Source of the DNA: Anaerolineae bacterium CG2_30_57_67
GTDB lineage: Bacteria; Chloroflexota; Anaerolineae; Anaerolineales; Villigracilaceae
Assembly: GCA_001872455.1 (NCBI GenBank)
Contig: MNXJ01000038.1
Location: forward strand, 1-64,000
DNA length: 64,000 bases
Direction: 5' to 3'
This document shows positions 45,558 through 52,950 of this stretch, piece after piece (positions within the stretch are counted from its first letter, which is position 1; the number at the start of each line of letters is the position of its first letter). The notes under the pieces were generated by a model. That model was given only the letters and a program-made list of their open reading frames with translations, was not told the DNA's origin and ran no database searches. The position numbers were made by a program, and so were the translations under genes.

Positions 45558-46316
45558 ATGTCTGGACATAGCCATTGGGCAACCATTCGCCGTAAAAAAG
45601 GCGCAACAGATGCAAAAAAAGGCGCAATTTTCACCCGCCTGGCGAAAGAAGTCGTCATGGCCGCACGCAACGGTGGGGGCGACCCCGGCACCAACGTTCG
45701 GCTTTTGATGGCGATTGAAAAAGCGCGCGCGGGCAATATGCCCAAAGATAACATCGAACGCGCCATTCGCCGCGGCGCGGGTGAAGATAAAGATGCCGCC
45801 GTCTACGAAGAGTTTACGCTGGAAGGCTACGGCCCGCACGGCTCTGCCATTATGGTGGATTGTGTCACGGAAAACCGCAATCGCACGGTTGCAGATGTGC
45901 GTCATGCCTTTAGCAAAAACGGCGGTAACATGGCCGAAGCGGGCGCAGTCGGCTGGCAGTTTGAGCGTAAAGCCTATTTTGTTTGCCCCACCAGCCAGAT
46001 TTCATTCGACAAAGCCTTTGAACTTGGTATTGAAGCCGGGGCCGATGACGTGCAGGAAGACGATGAAAGCATCGAAATCATCGCGCCGGTGGATGCCTTC
46101 AAAACCATTGGCGACGCGCTTGCCGCGGCCAAAGTTCACCCCGAAGAAGGCGGCCTGCGTTTGATTGCCAAGCAGGAACTGGAGCTGGACGTGGAACAAA
46201 CCCTGCAAGTTTTGAGGGTGGTTGACACCATTGAAGAGTTGGATGATGTGCAGGGTGTCTATCACAACCTGGTGATGTCAGATGAAGTCCTGGCGGCGCT
46301 CGAAGAAGAAGAATAA
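45558..46316 (+). CDS. yebC: YebC/PmpR family protein (TACO1-like)
   Basis: A 252-residue YebC. It opens MSGHSHWATIRRKKGATDAKKGAIFTRLAKEVVMAARNGGGDPGTNVRL and contains NIERAIRRGAG, EGYGPHGSAIMVDCVTENRNRTVADVRHAF and FSKNGGNMAEAGAVGWQFERKAYF, all family hallmarks. YebC proteins were called transcription regulators but many act on the ribosome to ease translation of difficult motifs. It is followed by a terminator and then ruvC, the usual bacterial order yebC-ruvC-ruvA, though ruvC has its own start region. Confidence 0.96.
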   Translation: MSGHSHWATIRRKKGATDAKKGAIFTRLAKEVVMAARNGGGDPGTNVRLLMAIEKARAGNMPKDNIERAIRRGAGEDKDAAVYEEFTLEGYGPHGSAIMVDCVTENRNRTVADVRHAFSKNGGNMAEAGAVGWQFERKAYFVCPTSQISFDKAFELGIEAGADDVQEDDESIEIIAPVDAFKTIGDALAAAKVHPEEGGLRLIAKQELELDVEQTLQVLRVVDTIEELDDVQGVYHNLVMSDEVLAALEEEE

Positions 46317-46321
46317 ACCAA

Positions 46322-46352
46322 AATGGGACGGGCAACCGCCCCATTTTTTTTA
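46322..46352 (+). terminator. terminator between yebC and ruvC
   Basis: AATGGGaCGG-GCAA-CCGcCCCATT plus a T tract of eight lies directly between the yebC stop and the ruvC start. Some read-through is likely, because no separate ruvC promoter is obvious. Confidence 0.85.
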
Positions 46353-46360
46353 CCAATCTG

Positions 46361-46864
46361 ATGACTCTCGCTCTCGGCATTGACCCTGGAACTGCCACGA
46401 CCGGTTTTGGCCTGGTGCGCGAACTGCGCGACGGCTCATTTGAAGCCGTTGAGTTTGGCGTGATTCTGACTCCCAAAGAACTGCCCGACGCCGAGCGGCT
46501 CGATTTGCTCTACCAGCGTCTGAATGAGATTTTGCGTAATCATCATCCCGTCACCTGCGGCGTGGAAAAACTTTTTTTTCAAAAAAATATTTCCACCGCC
46601 ATCACCGTCGGCCAGGCGCGCGGAGTCATTTTGCTGGCGTTGGCGCAAGCCGGGTTGGACGTGGGCGAGTACACCCCCAATGAAATCAAGCAGGCCGTCG
46701 CTGGCTATGGCTCGGCAGACAAAAAACAAATGCAAGAGATGGTGCGAGTTTTGCTCAACCTGCCGCAAATTCCCAAACCCGACGACGCCGCCGATGCCCT
46801 GGCGATTGCCATTTGCCACCTGCTGTTCTACAAGTATCGCGCCCATACTGCCGAACAAAGTTAA
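46361..46864 (+). CDS. ruvC: Holliday junction resolvase RuvC
   Basis: A 167-residue resolvase. The four acidic catalytic residues sit in LGIDPGTATTGFG (Asp), CGVEKLFFQKN (Glu) and KPDDAADALAIAICH (two Asp). The sequence after VEKLFF (NISTAITVGQARGVILLALAQAG) is the standard DNA-binding helix. It cuts four-way junctions presented by RuvAB. Its TAA stop is part of an 8-base target duplication made by the element inserted right after it, so the gene itself is intact. ruvA follows about 200 bases downstream, and ruvB is not in this window. Confidence 0.96.
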   Translation: MTLALGIDPGTATTGFGLVRELRDGSFEAVEFGVILTPKELPDAERLDLLYQRLNEILRNHHPVTCGVEKLFFQKNISTAITVGQARGVILLALAQAGLDVGEYTPNEIKQAVAGYGSADKKQMQEMVRVLLNLPQIPKPDDAADALAIAICHLLFYKYRAHTAEQS

Positions 46865-46866
46865 AC

Positions 46867-47041
46867 GTAACTGTTCAGACATTTGCCTTGCATCCATGTA
46901 CCGGCGGGATAAATCCCTGCCTCAGTTCATGGAAGTCGGCTTCAGCCGACTCGGTCTTGTAGCCCGAAGGGCTTTTTTGTACTGAGGAAGGGCTTCCAGC
47001 CCGCCGAAAGATGGCGGAAGAATATATGCCTGAGCAGTTAC
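46867..47041 (+). mobile_element. 175-bp MITE with 16-bp TIRs and 8-bp target duplication (copy 1)
   Basis: The ends GTAACTGTTCAGACAT (46867-46882) and ATGCCTGAGCAGTTAC (47026-47041) are inverted repeats with two mismatches. Directly outside them is AGTTAAAC on both sides (46859-46866 and 47042-47049), a perfect 8-bp target duplication. The interior has hairpins (GAAGTCGGC-TTCA-GCCGACTC, CGAAGGGCTTTTTTG) and no ORF. A copy of equal length lies at 56961-57135 in reverse. Confidence 0.9.
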
Positions 47042-47065
47042 AGTTAAACTTGGTACAATCACGCC

Positions 47066-47641
47066 ATGATAGCCACCTTACGCGGTGAAATTACCCAAGT
47101 TGAAGAAAATGCCCTCGTGCTGGAAGTTGGCGGCGTGGGGTTGCGCGTGTTTACGCCCAAACCGCTGCTGACTCAATTCCAGCCCGGCGAAATTGTACTT
47201 TTGCATACGCATCTCGTCGTGCGCGAAAATGACCTGGCGCTCTACGGCTTTGAAAGCGCCTCTGAACGTCAACTTTTCACCACCCTGCTCGGCGCGGATG
47301 GCGTCGGGCCGAAAATGGCGCTTTCCGTGCTTTCCACGCTCGACCAGGAATCGCTGCAGCGGGCCGTTTTCAGCGAGGAGCCCGATCTGCTCTCGCGCGT
47401 GCCCGGCGTCGGCAAAAAAACCGCCCAAAAATTGATGTTTTACCTCAAGGACCGCCTCAAACCAATCAGCGGGTTGGAGCGCATCGCGGCGCTCTCCGAT
47501 GCAGACGGTGAAGTGTTGGCCGCGCTGACCGCGCTGGGGTACTCCGTCATCGAGGCCCAAACCGCGCTCCAATCCCTGCCCAAAGATGCTCCGCAAGAGG
47601 TGGAGACGCGCCTGCGCCTGGCGCTCGGATATTTTCGGTGA
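47066..47641 (+). CDS. ruvA: Holliday junction branch migration protein RuvA
   Basis: A 191-residue RuvA. Domain I is an OB-fold (MIATLRGEITQVEENALVLEVGGVGLRVFTP). Domain II has paired helix-hairpin-helix motifs (LFTTLLGADGVGPKMALSVLST and LLSRVPGVGKKTAQKLMFYLKDRL). Domain III, the RuvB-binding tail, is DGEVLAALTALGYSVIEAQTAL. TACAAT at 47054-47059 ends 6 bases before the ATG and no Shine-Dalgarno is seen, so the mRNA may be leaderless, with the -35 area inside the end of the inserted element. The next gene overlaps its stop (GTGA). Confidence 0.95.
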   Translation: MIATLRGEITQVEENALVLEVGGVGLRVFTPKPLLTQFQPGEIVLLHTHLVVRENDLALYGFESASERQLFTTLLGADGVGPKMALSVLSTLDQESLQRAVFSEEPDLLSRVPGVGKKTAQKLMFYLKDRLKPISGLERIAALSDADGEVLAALTALGYSVIEAQTALQSLPKDAPQEVETRLRLALGYFR

Positions 47642-49188
47642 TTGGTAGAAAAGATCTCTCAGCTGTGTTGACCCTTGCTCTTTTGGCGGGCTGTGGCGGC
47701 GGCTTGTGGGGAAATTTGCCGACACCCACGCCGCAGGCAAACGTCACCGCCCCGATCTATGCTCTCGTTCCCACCGCAAGTTCCACGCCGGGAAAAAACC
47801 CCCTTGTCGTTTTACCCCAGTTGGGTACAGCCACTCCCGGCTCGCTTCCCACGCCCACCCTCCCGCCGATTAATGTCTCCGGACCGATGCTGGTGCTTCT
47901 CGCCAGCGGCGGTGACACCCTCGAAATCATCGCCCGCCGCGCCGGAGTTTCTCCCGCCGAAATCATCTCGGATGTCGTTCTGCCGCCCAGCGGCGAATTG
48001 ATTCCGCCTGGCACGTTACTGCTGATGCCCGACCGCCTGCCCGCCGAGCGCACTTCGGATACCCCGATTTTGCCAGACAGCGAGTTTGTTTATTCGCCCA
48101 CCGCCATCGGCTTCAATACGCTGCAATATGTTGGTCAAACCAATGGGTATTTGAGCCAGTACCGCGAGTATTTGATGAGTACAGAGTGGACGAGCGGCGC
48201 CGAAGCGGTGCAAGCCATTGCCGACGAAAATTCGCTCAGCCCACGCCTGTTATTGGCTGTCATCGAATATCAGAGCCAATGGGTGCGCGGCACCCCTGAA
48301 AATTTTGCCCAGAGCGATTACCCGCTCGGTTATGTGGATTATCACAATCGCGGTTTGTTCCGTCAGATGATGTGGGCCGCCGGTCAACTTTCGCTGGGCT
48401 ACTACGGCTGGCGCGCCGGAACGCTGACGGAAATCACCTTTCCCGATGGCTCCAGCCTGCCGCTTTCGCCCAAACTCAATGCCGCCACCGCCGGATTGAT
48501 ATATTTTTTTGCGCAATTACATAACCGTCCGCTCTGGCAACAGGATTTGCAACAATTTTCTGCCGTTTATCAGGAGATGTTTGGCGATCCGTGGGCGCGC
48601 GCCACTGCTTTTGGCCCGCTGTTGCCCCGAGGCCTGACACAGCCAGTGCTGGATTTACCGTTTGAGCCGGGCGCTGTGTGGAGTTTTTCGGGCGGCCCGC
48701 ACTCTGCCTGGGAACATGAAGGTGCGTCCGCCGCGCTCGATCTCGCCCCGGCCTCGATGGAGCCCGGTTGTGTCAAATCGGATGCCTGGCTGGTGGCTCC
48801 GGCGGCAGGCCTCGTTGTTCGCGTCAATACAGGCATTGTCGTTCTTGACCTGGATGGCGACGGACAGGAACAGACTGGCTGGAATATTCTTTTTTTGCAT
48901 GTCAGAAGCGATGGCAAAGTGGCGCTTGGCACGCGCCTGCAAAAAGATGACCGTATCGGCCATCCCTCCTGCGAGGGCGGTGTTGCCACCGGTACGCACG
49001 TTCATCTTGTGCGCAAATTCAACGGGGAATTTATGCTGGCCGACGGCCCGCTGGCCTTCAACCTGGGCGGCTGGATTTCGCAAAGCGGCGCCGAACCCTA
49101 CAAAGGCTTTCTGCGCAACGGCGAAAAAACCATCGAAGCCTGCGCCTGCGGTTCCTTTGAAACCCGCATATCCCGCCCCAAAAAATAG
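47638..49188 (+). CDS. LysM/M23-peptidase lipoprotein (paralog 1)
   Basis: A 516-residue lipoprotein. It starts with GTG overlapping the ruvA stop and has the lipoprotein signal VLTLALLAGC. A Pro/Thr linker follows, then a LysM-like unit (LVLLASGGDTLEIIARRAGVSPAEIISDVVLPPSGELIPPGTLLLMP). A helical middle region contains AIADENSLSPRLLLAVIEYQSQW. The LytM-type peptidase C-terminal region has GGPHSAWEHEGASAALDLAP and GTHVHLVRKFNGEF, which carry the zinc-ligand His/Asp positions. Its likely job is cell-wall crosslink cleavage or regulation of amidases at the envelope. Protease activity depends on ligands that look partly non-canonical (H-x-G-x-D is loosened). Confidence 0.83.
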   Translation: MIGRKDLSAVLTLALLAGCGGGLWGNLPTPTPQANVTAPIYALVPTASSTPGKNPLVVLPQLGTATPGSLPTPTLPPINVSGPMLVLLASGGDTLEIIARRAGVSPAEIISDVVLPPSGELIPPGTLLLMPDRLPAERTSDTPILPDSEFVYSPTAIGFNTLQYVGQTNGYLSQYREYLMSTEWTSGAEAVQAIADENSLSPRLLLAVIEYQSQWVRGTPENFAQSDYPLGYVDYHNRGLFRQMMWAAGQLSLGYYGWRAGTLTEITFPDGSSLPLSPKLNAATAGLIYFFAQLHNRPLWQQDLQQFSAVYQEMFGDPWARATAFGPLLPRGLTQPVLDLPFEPGAVWSFSGGPHSAWEHEGASAALDLAPASMEPGCVKSDAWLVAPAAGLVVRVNTGIVVLDLDGDGQEQTGWNILFLHVRSDGKVALGTRLQKDDRIGHPSCEGGVATGTHVHLVRKFNGEFMLADGPLAFNLGGWISQSGAEPYKGFLRNGEKTIEACACGSFETRISRPKK

Positions 49189-50646
49189 ATGAAAAATACC
49201 CTGACCCGCAGGATTTTTCTGCTCCTGCTGATGATTCTCCCCGCCTGCGCGCCCGCCGCGCAACCCCTCCCGCTGACAGCGGTTTCCGCTGATTCGGCCA
49301 CATTCACGCCGACCGTCACCGCCACCCCACCGGCGACCCGCCCACCCTACGCCCCCGGTGAACTGGTGGACTACCTCGCCCAGACCGGTGACACCCTGCC
49401 CGCCCTGGCCGCGCATTTCAACACCAGCGAAGCCAAAATCCGCGCCGCCAACCCGGTCATTCCGCAAGACGCCACCACCATGCCGCCCGGCTTTCCGATG
49501 AAAATTCCCATCTACTACCTGGCGCTGTGGGGCACGCCCTACCAAATGATTCCCGACGCGCTTTTCATCAATGGCCCGGCGCAAAGCGGTTTCGATTTGG
49601 CCGCCTTCATCAACAGTCAACCCGGCTGGCTAAAAAATTACAGCGAAGGCCTGCAGGACGGGCGCAAAAGCGCCGCGCAGGTGATTGACCTGGTGGCGCA
49701 AAACTTCAGCATCAGCCCGCGCCTGCTGCTGGCGCTGCTCGAATTTCAGGCGGGGGCGCTCTCCGCGCCGACAGCGCCTGCGGATGGCTACTTTCTTCAG
49801 TACCGCAATGCCGGTTATCGCGGCTTGTATTTACAACTCGTCTGGGCGGCGAACACGCTCAACAACGGCTACTACGGCTGGCGGCGCGGCGCACTCACCG
49901 AATGGAAACACCCCGACGGCAGCCTGGAACGCCCCGATCCCTGGCAAAACGCTGCCAGCGTGGCCCTGCAATTTTATTTTTCCCGCCAATTCTCCGACGT
50001 GGACTACGCTGGCAAGGTCAACGCGGATGGCTTTGCCAAAACCTACCTCACCTTGTTTGGCGACCCCTGGCAAACGCCGCCGCACATCTCGGGCAGCCTG
50101 AACCAACCGGCGCTGATGCTGCCCTTCGAGCCGGGCAAATCCTGGAATTTCACCGGCGGCCCGCATACCGGCTGGGGCAAGGGTGACCCCTACGCGGCGA
50201 TTGATTTCGCCCCAACCGGAGTCTCGGCCTGCAGCGCCACCGGCGAATGGGTGGTGGCGATGGCTGACGGTCTGGTCACCCGCTCGGTGGAAGACGGCCT
50301 GACGGTGGATTTGGACGGCGACGGCGATGAGCGTACCGGCTGGGTGCTGTTTTACCTGCATCTCGCGCTGGACAGCCGCCCCAAAGTGGGCGAAACCGTC
50401 CGCGCCGGTCAAAAAATCGGCCACCCCTCTTGCGAGGGGGGCGAATCAACTGGCACGCACGTTCACATTGCGCGAAAATATAATGGGGAATGGGTTTTGG
50501 CCGATGGCCCGCTGGGATTTAATCTGGCGGGCTGGCAGGTTCACAACGGCGCACGCGCCTATGATGGCACGCTGACGCGCTTCTCGCGCACGGTGATTGC
50601 CTCAACCTCCGCCGAGGGCAAAAGCGCCATCCGCGCCGACGAGTAG
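49189..50646 (+). CDS. LysM/M23-peptidase lipoprotein (paralog 2)
   Basis: A 485-residue paralog of the preceding protein, beginning at the base after its stop. Lipoprotein signal RIFLLLLMILPAC; LysM-like VDYLAQTGDTLPALAAHFNTSEAKIRAANPVIPQDATTMPPGFPMKIP. The middle SPRLLLALLEFQAGAL...LQLVWAANTLNNGYYGWRRG aligns with the neighbour. The M23-like end is GGPHTGWGKGDPYAAIDFAPTG, with DLDGDGDERTGWVLFYLHLA and GTHVHIARKYNGEWVLADGPLGFNL. The Asp-rich DLDGDGDE loop, also DLDGDGQE in the first copy, resembles a calcium-binding motif. The pair forms an envelope unit coupled to ruvA by overlap. Confidence 0.83.
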   Translation: MKNTLTRRIFLLLLMILPACAPAAQPLPLTAVSADSATFTPTVTATPPATRPPYAPGELVDYLAQTGDTLPALAAHFNTSEAKIRAANPVIPQDATTMPPGFPMKIPIYYLALWGTPYQMIPDALFINGPAQSGFDLAAFINSQPGWLKNYSEGLQDGRKSAAQVIDLVAQNFSISPRLLLALLEFQAGALSAPTAPADGYFLQYRNAGYRGLYLQLVWAANTLNNGYYGWRRGALTEWKHPDGSLERPDPWQNAASVALQFYFSRQFSDVDYAGKVNADGFAKTYLTLFGDPWQTPPHISGSLNQPALMLPFEPGKSWNFTGGPHTGWGKGDPYAAIDFAPTGVSACSATGEWVVAMADGLVTRSVEDGLTVDLDGDGDERTGWVLFYLHLALDSRPKVGETVRAGQKIGHPSCEGGESTGTHVHIARKYNGEWVLADGPLGFNLAGWQVHNGARAYDGTLTRFSRTVIASTSAEGKSAIRADE

Positions 50647-50651
50647 CGCGT

Positions 50652-51107
50652 CTACTGGGGCTGCCAGACGCCTTGTTTTTCCAGCCGCCCATCGGCGGCG
50701 TAGATGAAATAAGTCAATTCCATCGGCACGACTTTGCCGAGCATGGCTTGCGCCGGGCAATATTTCAGCGCTGAAAGTTCAATCGCGCGCCGTACCGCCG
50801 CCTCGTCCAGCGCCTCGCCGCCGAGGTGATATTCGATGACGATATGCGTAAAAATGTGCGGATGTTGGTCGGGCTGGTCGGCGTGAACTTTGACTTCAAA
50901 CTTCTGCACCGCCTGCTGTTTCTTGCGCAAAATGGAAATCACATCCATCGCCGTGCAACCGGCCAGGCTGACGGCCATCAATTCCAGCGGGCGAAAACCG
51001 TCGTTGGCGCCACCCACTGCCGGGTCCGCGCCGAGCGGCACGCTGAAGCCCGTCTCGGCGCTGCCGCTGAAAGTCATGCCCTCGCTCCAGGTTACTTTTG
51101 CGTCCAT
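50652..51107 (-). CDS. OsmC-family peroxiredoxin-like protein
   Basis: A 151-residue OsmC-type protein, cytoplasmic. MTFSGSAETGFSVPLGADPAVGGANDGFRPLELMAVSLAGCTAMDVISILRKKQ holds the first active Cys, and SALKYCPAQAMLGKVVPMEL the second. It reduces organic hydroperoxides with a dithiol partner. The ATG at 51107 with AGGAG is preferred over the track start at 51182. It is the last gene of the sigma-factor operon and is 11 bases from the TlpA-like gene, so thiol-redox regulation is likely. Both Cys are ordinary TGC codons. Confidence 0.9.
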   Translation of the reverse strand: MDAKVTWSEGMTFSGSAETGFSVPLGADPAVGGANDGFRPLELMAVSLAGCTAMDVISILRKKQQAVQKFEVKVHADQPDQHPHIFTHIVIEYHLGGEALDEAAVRRAIELSALKYCPAQAMLGKVVPMELTYFIYAADGRLEKQGVWQPQ

Positions 51108-51118
51108 AAAAAACTCCT

Positions 51119-51721
51119 CTACCGTTGCAGCATGGGGGTGACGTATTTTTCCAGCATTTCGCGGCTGATTGCGCCGGTCCACGTCAGGCGCACCGTTCCG
51201 GCGCGGTCAATCACAAACGAGGTCGGCAGCGAATCGGTGCGAAAAGCCGTCGTCGCCACCCACTTCGGGTCGGGCCAGACCGGGAACGTCAGCCCGTACT
51301 CGGTCACAAATTTGGCAACTTCGTTCACTGGCTCGCCGTCTTCGATGGCGACAATCACAAACCCCTGTTCGCGGTGGGCTTCGTAGTAAGCCTGCAGAGT
51401 CGGCATTTCCTGTTTGCAGGGCGGGCACCAGGTGGCCCAGGCGTTGTACAGGATGACCTGACCGGAGAAATCGCTCAGCGCGACGGGCTTGCCCTGCAAG
51501 TCCGAAATTTCCACCGCCGGGGCAGGGAAATTCACCTCAGACGGGATGGCCGAGGCCGCCGAAAGGTCGTTGGCCGCTCCGGCAGCGCTCTGCTTCGGCA
51601 GGGAGAGAAACGCCGCCAGCGCCACCAAAATCAGCCCGGCGCCAATCACCAGCAAAATGATGTTTTGGGATGAAACACTGCGCGCCCGCTGACGGGCTTC
51701 TGCGCGTTTGGAAGGATTCAT
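51119..51721 (-). CDS. TlpA/ResA-like membrane-anchored thioredoxin-fold protein
   Basis: A 200-residue redoxin. One N-terminal membrane helix (SSQNIILLVIGAGLILVALAAFLSLP), then a thioredoxin fold with CPPC in NAWATWCPPCKQEMPTLQAYYEAHREQGFVIVAIEDGEPVNEVAKFVTEYGLTFPVW and the cis-Pro loop SLPTSFVIDRAGTVRLTWTG. It faces outside the membrane and reduces disulfides in secreted proteins or c-type apocytochromes. The track start at 51898 reads through a terminator; ATG 51721 is the real start. A terminator-like hairpin separates it from the upstream selenoprotein gene, so its expression may be partly independent. Confidence 0.9.
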   Translation of the reverse strand: MNPSKRAEARQRARSVSSQNIILLVIGAGLILVALAAFLSLPKQSAAGAANDLSAASAIPSEVNFPAPAVEISDLQGKPVALSDFSGQVILYNAWATWCPPCKQEMPTLQAYYEAHREQGFVIVAIEDGEPVNEVAKFVTEYGLTFPVWPDPKWVATTAFRTDSLPTSFVIDRAGTVRLTWTGAISREMLEKYVTPMLQR

Positions 51722-51733
51722 GGCGAATTCCTT

Positions 51734-51769
51734 TAAAAAATGGGGGCGGCCAGTTGGCCGCCCCCATTC
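51734..51769 (-). terminator. hairpin terminator after the selenoprotein gene
   Basis: On the minus strand AATGGGGGCGGCCAACTGGCCGCCCCCATTTTTT is a perfect GC-rich stem with a T tract. It lies between the stop of the thioredoxin-fold selenoprotein and the TlpA-like start, so it may lower rather than abolish downstream transcription. Confidence 0.8.
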
Positions 51770-51773
51770 TAAT

Positions 51774-52445
51774 TTATTTTTCCACGGCCCGGCGAACTTC
51801 TGCCAGTAACTGGGCTTCGGGAACGGCGCCCAGCGCGCGCCCGGCGTCGTTGTTGATGACGGTATCTGGCACGCCACTGATGGCGTATTGGTTGGCAAGC
51901 GCAGAAAACTCGGTGGCTTCCACGCCTTCGGCCAAAATCATGGCCGGGTTCTCCATGGCAAACTGGTGAGCGAGCAACACGGCTCGCGGGCAATACGGTC
52001 AGGTAGGGGTGACAAAAACCTGCAGGTGCAGCGGTTTTTCCAGCGATTTGAGATACTCGCGGGTGGCCGCCGTCAGGCCCGAATCGCGCCCGGAAATCAT
52101 GAGGATGTCTTGGACGAGGGTGCCAAATTCGTGGCCGGAGGGCAGGCCGAGGAAGCGGATGCCCAGGTCGGTAATCTGACCACCGTCTTTGGCGGCCAGG
52201 ATGATGGCCGGGGCTTTGCCGGTCACATTGTAGTGAGCGGCCAGGTCGGCTTCGGCTTCGATGTCGTGAACACTCATCTCGATCAACGGAGAGAGTTCGG
52301 CAACTTCGCTGAGCAATTGTTGTGTTTCGGCGCAATAGTCACAGTTTTGCTGTGAGGCAAACAGCAGCGCCGCCACCGGGTGCTGGAGTTGACCGAACAC
52401 CTGGCGAACTTGCTCAACGATTTCTTGCGGGAGCAATTTATCCAT
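51774..52445 (-). CDS. selenocysteine-containing glutaredoxin-like protein disulfide oxidoreductase (in-frame TGA)
   Basis: The track splits this gene at a TGA (52001-51999) into ORFs 51999-52478 and 51774-51980, but both share one frame and together give 223 residues from ATG 52445 (AAAGGAT upstream). The product is a two-thioredoxin-fold oxidoreductase: domain 1 has CDYC (C35, C38, in SQQNCDYCAETQ) and domain 2 has TPT-X-PYCPRAVLLAHQFAMENP, where X is the TGA at codon 149 and C152 follows. Family members have TPTCPYCP here, so the stop replaces the catalytic Cys and should be selenocysteine. A SECIS-like hairpin follows at the right spacing. The gene belongs to a sigma/anti-sigma redox operon. 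The alternative is a nonsense mutation or base error. Confidence 0.82.
51970..51987 (-). promoter_or_regulatory. candidate bacterial SECIS stem-loop for UGA-149
   Basis: In the mRNA, UGA is followed by 11 bases, then GCGAGC-CGUGUU-GCUCGC, a perfect 6-bp stem with a 6-base loop that has G at its second position. The loop starts 17 bases after UGA, inside the 16-37 base range reported for bacterial SECIS elements. It lies within coding sequence, as expected for bacteria. Confidence 0.7.
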
Positions 52446-52498
52446 GGGAAATCCTTTGGGGTGAATTTCCGCCCACACGGGGCGGGTCTTGCGGGTTA

Positions 52499-52672
52499 TC
52501 AGGTGCAGCCGGCGCCTGCGCTGGTACTAAATCCGCAGCGCGGGCATTCCAGTTCCAACATGCCGTTGTAGTCGAGAATGCCCTGCCCGCATTGGGGGCA
52601 AACCGCGCCACGTTGAACGGGAGTCGTTTTCGGCGGCGTCTGGGGCGGTTGGGCTGCTTCTTTTGGATGCAT
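52499..52672 (-). CDS. small zinc-ribbon protein
   Basis: A 57-residue protein missed by the ORF track: ATG at 52672, stop TGA at 52501-52499. It reads MHPKEAAQPPQTPPKTT..., then GAVCPQCGQGILDY...LECPRCGFSTS. The two C-x-x-C-G knuckles 19 residues apart form a zinc ribbon. It lies between the anti-sigma gene and the selenoprotein gene, with 22 and 53 bases of spacing. It may bind nucleic acid or protein, or be a redox-sensitive zinc switch. GGGGAAAA precedes the start. Confidence 0.7.
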   Translation of the reverse strand: MHPKEAAQPPQTPPKTTPVQRGAVCPQCGQGILDYNGMLELECPRCGFSTSAGAGCT

Positions 52673-52694
52673 TTTTCCCCAAAAAAGTGACAGG

Positions 52695-52949
52695 CTACTT
52701 GAAAAATTCGCTCAGGTCGAGCGCGCTCATCAGGCGTTCCTGCACTTCGCCGGGCAGGGCAATTTTTTCAGCAGATTGGCGGTACAGGTAGAGCGTTTTG
52801 GTGGTGGTATCCAGCACGACGCGGCAATTTTCACAGCCGCGAATGTGGCGTTCGATTTCCTGGCAAAGTTCTGGGCTGAGGCTGCCGTCCACATAATCAG
52901 AAATGGAGGCGAGCAATTCCTGGCAAGTGAGAGAGTAGGTGTGAGTCAT
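52695..52949 (-). CDS. zinc-finger anti-sigma factor (ZAS type)
   Basis: An 84-residue soluble protein with a zf-HC2 anti-sigma domain: CQELLASISDYVDGSLSPELCQEIERHIRGCENCRVVLDTTTKTLYLYRQ. H-x3-C-x2-C (HIRGCENC) plus the upstream Cys is the ZAS motif, which in RsrA-type proteins releases its sigma factor when the thiols are oxidised. There is no membrane helix, which favours a cytoplasmic redox sensor. The ATG at 52949 starts one base after the sigma gene stop, so synthesis is coupled to the sigma factor. The track start at 52979 is too long. Confidence 0.88.
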   Translation of the reverse strand: MTHTYSLTCQELLASISDYVDGSLSPELCQEIERHIRGCENCRVVLDTTTKTLYLYRQSAEKIALPGEVQERLMSALDLSEFFK

Positions 52950-52950
52950 A

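Noticed and set aside
51774-51980. Separate 68-residue ORF starting with GTG
   Set aside because: It is the C-terminal part of the selenoprotein; it lacks its own ribosome site and would lose the catalytic UPYC motif.
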